Shown here piece after piece: positions 5,762 through 7,303 of a DNA stretch of 7,303 nucleotides. The notes under the pieces are model-generated. The model was not told where the DNA came from and did no database searches. It was given only the letters and a program-made list of their open reading frames with translations. How positions within the stretch are numbered: position 1 is the first letter of the stretch; every line of letters starts with the position of its first letter. The DNA comes from DASXAQ01 sp036406615 (GTDB lineage: Bacteria > Actinomycetota > UBA4738), in the NCBI GenBank assembly GCA_036406615.1, contig DASXAQ010000076.1:1-7303 (forward strand), read 5' to 3'. The translations under genes and the position numbers were made by a program.

Positions 5762-6895
5762 ATGGTCGGTCGCACGTTGGCCATCATCACCGTGCTGTTG
5801 ATCCTGGCCGTACCGCTCGGGGCTGCGCCGACCATCGCAGCGCCGGGCTCGGGTGGGGGCTGCGAGACGGCGTGGACGCTGGTACCCGCGCCGCGCCCCG
5901 ACCGCGGAATCGGCTTCCTCACGAGCGTCACCGTCGTCTCGGCGAACGAGGCCTGGGCGGCAGGATTGTCGTCCCGCCGAGACTTCACCCACGAACAGCC
6001 ACTGTTCGAACACTGGGACGGTGCGGCCTGGTCGATCGTGCCATCCCCCTCGCTCGCCGGCGACGCGGGCATCAACGACATCGCGGCGGTGGCGTCCGAC
6101 GACGTCTGGGCCGTGGGGTCAGGGCCCGAGGGCGTGCTGGTCGAGCACTGGGATGGCGATGCATGGCACGTCGTGTCCGCGCCGAGCCAGAACGCCTACA
6201 CCAGTCTTCATTCTCTTTCGGCCACTTCCGCCGACGACGTCTGGGCCTCGGGCACGATCGAGTACCACCGGCGCGCGTCGGATCCGCTCGTCGAGCACTG
6301 GGACGGAACGACCTGGAGCGTCGCGCCCGTGCCTCCCTCACCCAAGCAGGCCGAGCGCCTGTTCGGCGTGGCCGCCACCTCGTCGAACGACGTGTGGGTG
6401 GGCGGCCAGGCCTACCCCGGCAACGGCGTGTTCACGGCGACCCTCGTCCTTCACTGGGACGGGTCGGCGTGGACCAGGGTGGACAACCCGAATCCGGCGA
6501 TCCATGGCTTCAACGTCTTCTACGACCTTGCCGCGGTCTCGAGCGACGACGTGTGGGCGGTCGGCACCACCAGTAACAACCGTCCCCTCACCGAGCAGTG
6601 GGACGGAACCCGGTGGAGGATCGTCGACGTGTCCGTGGCCCACGGTGAGCAGCTTGGGGGCGTGGCCGCGGCCCGCTCCACGGACGTGCGCGCCACCGGC
6701 GACTTCCCGTTGCTGCGGCCGGTGGTGATGGGATGGGATGGGACCCGGTGGAGCGAGCAGCCAACGCCTCCCACGCCCAAGTCGCACGCGGTCCTGCTCG
6801 GGATCGCCTTCGGAGCCGGCGTCTACTGGGCGGTGGGGTGGACGGGGATGAGCCACAAGACGGCTCCCATCGTCGAGCGGGCCTGCGCGGCATAG
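5762..6895 (+). CDS. Exported seven-repeat DVWAVG beta-propeller-like protein
   Basis: A 377-residue protein with an N-terminal signal peptide: Arg4, a hydrophobic core at about 5-21, and an Ala-rich cleavage area around 22-27. The mature part is made of repeats of the form [S]xDVWAVG ... EHWDGxxWxxVPxPx. The central Trp of each repeat is at 65, 116, 161, 212, 265 and 356, and the sixth repeat has Arg310 instead (DVRATG). Spacing is 45-53 residues, giving seven units, as in a seven-bladed propeller. Six WDG motifs are complete (W85, W130, W180, W232, W280, W325). The seventh appears split between the C-terminal PIVERAC and the N-terminal CETAWTLVPAP, as in a blade closed by both chain ends. 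Cys34 and Cys375 are the only cysteines. Likely secreted or surface-exposed; binding partner unknown, no catalytic motif seen. The strong ribosome-binding site supports this start over the open frame that continues upstream. Confidence 0.82.
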   Translation: MVGRTLAIITVLLILAVPLGAAPTIAAPGSGGGCETAWTLVPAPRPDRGIGFLTSVTVVSANEAWAAGLSSRRDFTHEQPLFEHWDGAAWSIVPSPSLAGDAGINDIAAVASDDVWAVGSGPEGVLVEHWDGDAWHVVSAPSQNAYTSLHSLSATSADDVWASGTIEYHRRASDPLVEHWDGTTWSVAPVPPSPKQAERLFGVAATSSNDVWVGGQAYPGNGVFTATLVLHWDGSAWTRVDNPNPAIHGFNVFYDLAAVSSDDVWAVGTTSNNRPLTEQWDGTRWRIVDVSVAHGEQLGGVAAARSTDVRATGDFPLLRPVVMGWDGTRWSEQPTPPTPKSHAVLLGIAFGAGVYWAVGWTGMSHKTAPIVERACAA

Positions 6896-6899
6896 TCCG

Positions 6900-7220
6900 G
6901 TGACCACGTCGAGCAGCATCGATCTGCGCGTGGGCGACGAGACGGACGTTCGCCTGCCCGGCCTGGGGGCCGCCGGCTACCGGTGGGAGCAACAGGAACC
7001 GACGGAGCCCGACGTGGTCGACGTGGCCAGAGCCACCGGACCGGCTGCCGCGGATGCCCAGTCCGGCGACGCGCCGGGCAGCAGCCGCGACGAATCGTTC
7101 GTGATCCGGGCGATCGGTCCCGGGCAGGCGACGGTGCGCCTCCTTCAACGAAGGCCGTGGGAGGGGCCGGAGAACGTCCTGAACGAGCACGTCCTGCACG
7201 TTCGCGTGACGGAGCGGTGA
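6900..7220 (+). CDS. Chagasin-like (I42 family) cysteine protease inhibitor
   Basis: A 106-residue protein matching the immunoglobulin-like I42 inhibitors of papain-family proteases. In order: IDLRVGDETDVRLPGLGAAG then YRW (27-29), matching the first inhibitory-loop region; PGSSRDESFVIRAIGPGQATV (59-79), matching the middle loop and strand; and RRPWEG (84-89), matching the conserved RPW loop; it ends with EHVLHVRV. The classic NPTTG loop reads GLGAAG, so one of the three contact loops is altered. No signal peptide is present from the GTG at 6900, implying a cytosolic location unless exported otherwise. The GTG lies 4 nt after the propeller stop and has no Shine-Dalgarno, suggesting translation coupled to that gene. 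A further gene starts 59 bp downstream. Family assignment is from motif recall, inhibitory activity is inferred. Confidence 0.72.
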   Translation: MTTSSSIDLRVGDETDVRLPGLGAAGYRWEQQEPTEPDVVDVARATGPAAADAQSGDAPGSSRDESFVIRAIGPGQATVRLLQRRPWEGPENVLNEHVLHVRVTER

Positions 7221-7238
7221 CGAAGCGGTGACGGGGCC
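7206..7238 (+). repeat. Three imperfect 11-bp tandem repeats over the inhibitor gene's stop
   Basis: GTGACGGAGCG, GTGACGAAGCG and GTGACGGGGCC follow one another without gaps (7206-7216, 7217-7227, 7228-7238). The TGA stop (7218-7220) lies in the second copy. A unit of 11 changes the frame at each step, so slippage here could lengthen or shift the protein's C-terminus. Confidence 0.55.
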
Positions 7239-7279
7239 CTTGGCAGGATTCGCCGTCCACCGAGCGAAGGAGACCCGTC

Positions 7280-7303
7280 ATGCCGGATTCCTCCCAACCG
7301 ATC
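7280..7303 (+). CDS. Start of a further gene, cut by the window end
   Basis: ATG at 7280 with AAGGAG at 7267-7272, 7 nt upstream, the strongest ribosome-binding site in the window. Only eight codons remain (MPDSSQPI), too few to identify the product. Because the gene before it encodes an I42-type inhibitor, and such inhibitors are often encoded beside their C1 (papain-family) protease, a C1 peptidase is a reasonable guess, and only a guess. Confidence 0.6.

Noticed and set aside
5940..6850. Recurring CACTGGGACGG-type words as a DNA repeat or CRISPR-like array
   Set aside because: They are in-frame, diverge at third positions and encode the HWDG motif, so they are protein repeats.
7240..7245. 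TTGGCA as a -35 box for the gene at 7280
   Set aside because: The bases at the -10 distance (about AGCGAA) do not fit, and the gene is probably read from upstream.

Overview
The window is visibly G+C-rich, uses GTG as well as ATG starts, and is densely packed with genes. It reads as a chromosomal segment from a high-GC, soil- or freshwater-type bacterium. Chloroflexota is the best guess: the histidine kinase N-terminal architecture and the secreted 'DVWAVG / HWDG' repeat proteins are, from memory, common there. Actinomycetota is the main alternative. No rRNA, tRNA, transposase, phage gene or CRISPR array was seen.

Layout: (1) 2-364 (+) is the 3' end of a DVWAVG-repeat (beta-propeller-like) protein. 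(2) 470-2548 (+) is a multi-pass membrane histidine kinase with GAF, HisKA_3-type and HATPase domains. (3) 2745-3122 (+) is a small LuxR-type HTH protein with no receiver domain; the stretch before it looks partly coding and may hide a frameshift. (4) 3123-3219 is a convergent intergenic region with three small hairpins. (5) Three minus-strand genes follow in transcription order: a class I SAM methyltransferase (5665-4868), a 62-residue two-helix membrane protein (4776-4588), and a six-helix membrane class III nucleotide cyclase (4539-3220). (6) A 96-bp divergent region separates these from plus-strand genes: an exported seven-repeat DVWAVG propeller (5762-6895), a chagasin/I42-type protease inhibitor 4 nt downstream (6900-7220), and the first 8 codons of another gene with a strong ribosome-binding site (7280 onward).

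Two signalling proteins (kinase and cyclase) sit beside an orphan HTH regulator. No full response regulator is present, so the kinase's partner is either elsewhere or the HTH gene is a remnant. The propeller/I42 pair looks like an operon that continues out of the window, perhaps into a C1-type protease.

Points most worth a second look: the cyclase has Gln and Leu at the two usual substrate-specifying positions; the propeller's single N- and C-terminal cysteines look placed to staple its closing blade; two or three genes have a -10-like box 6-7 nt before the start codon, suggesting leaderless mRNAs; a perfect 14-bp palindrome lies before the small membrane protein gene. I see individual oddities here, but no clear evidence for a wholly new multi-gene system.
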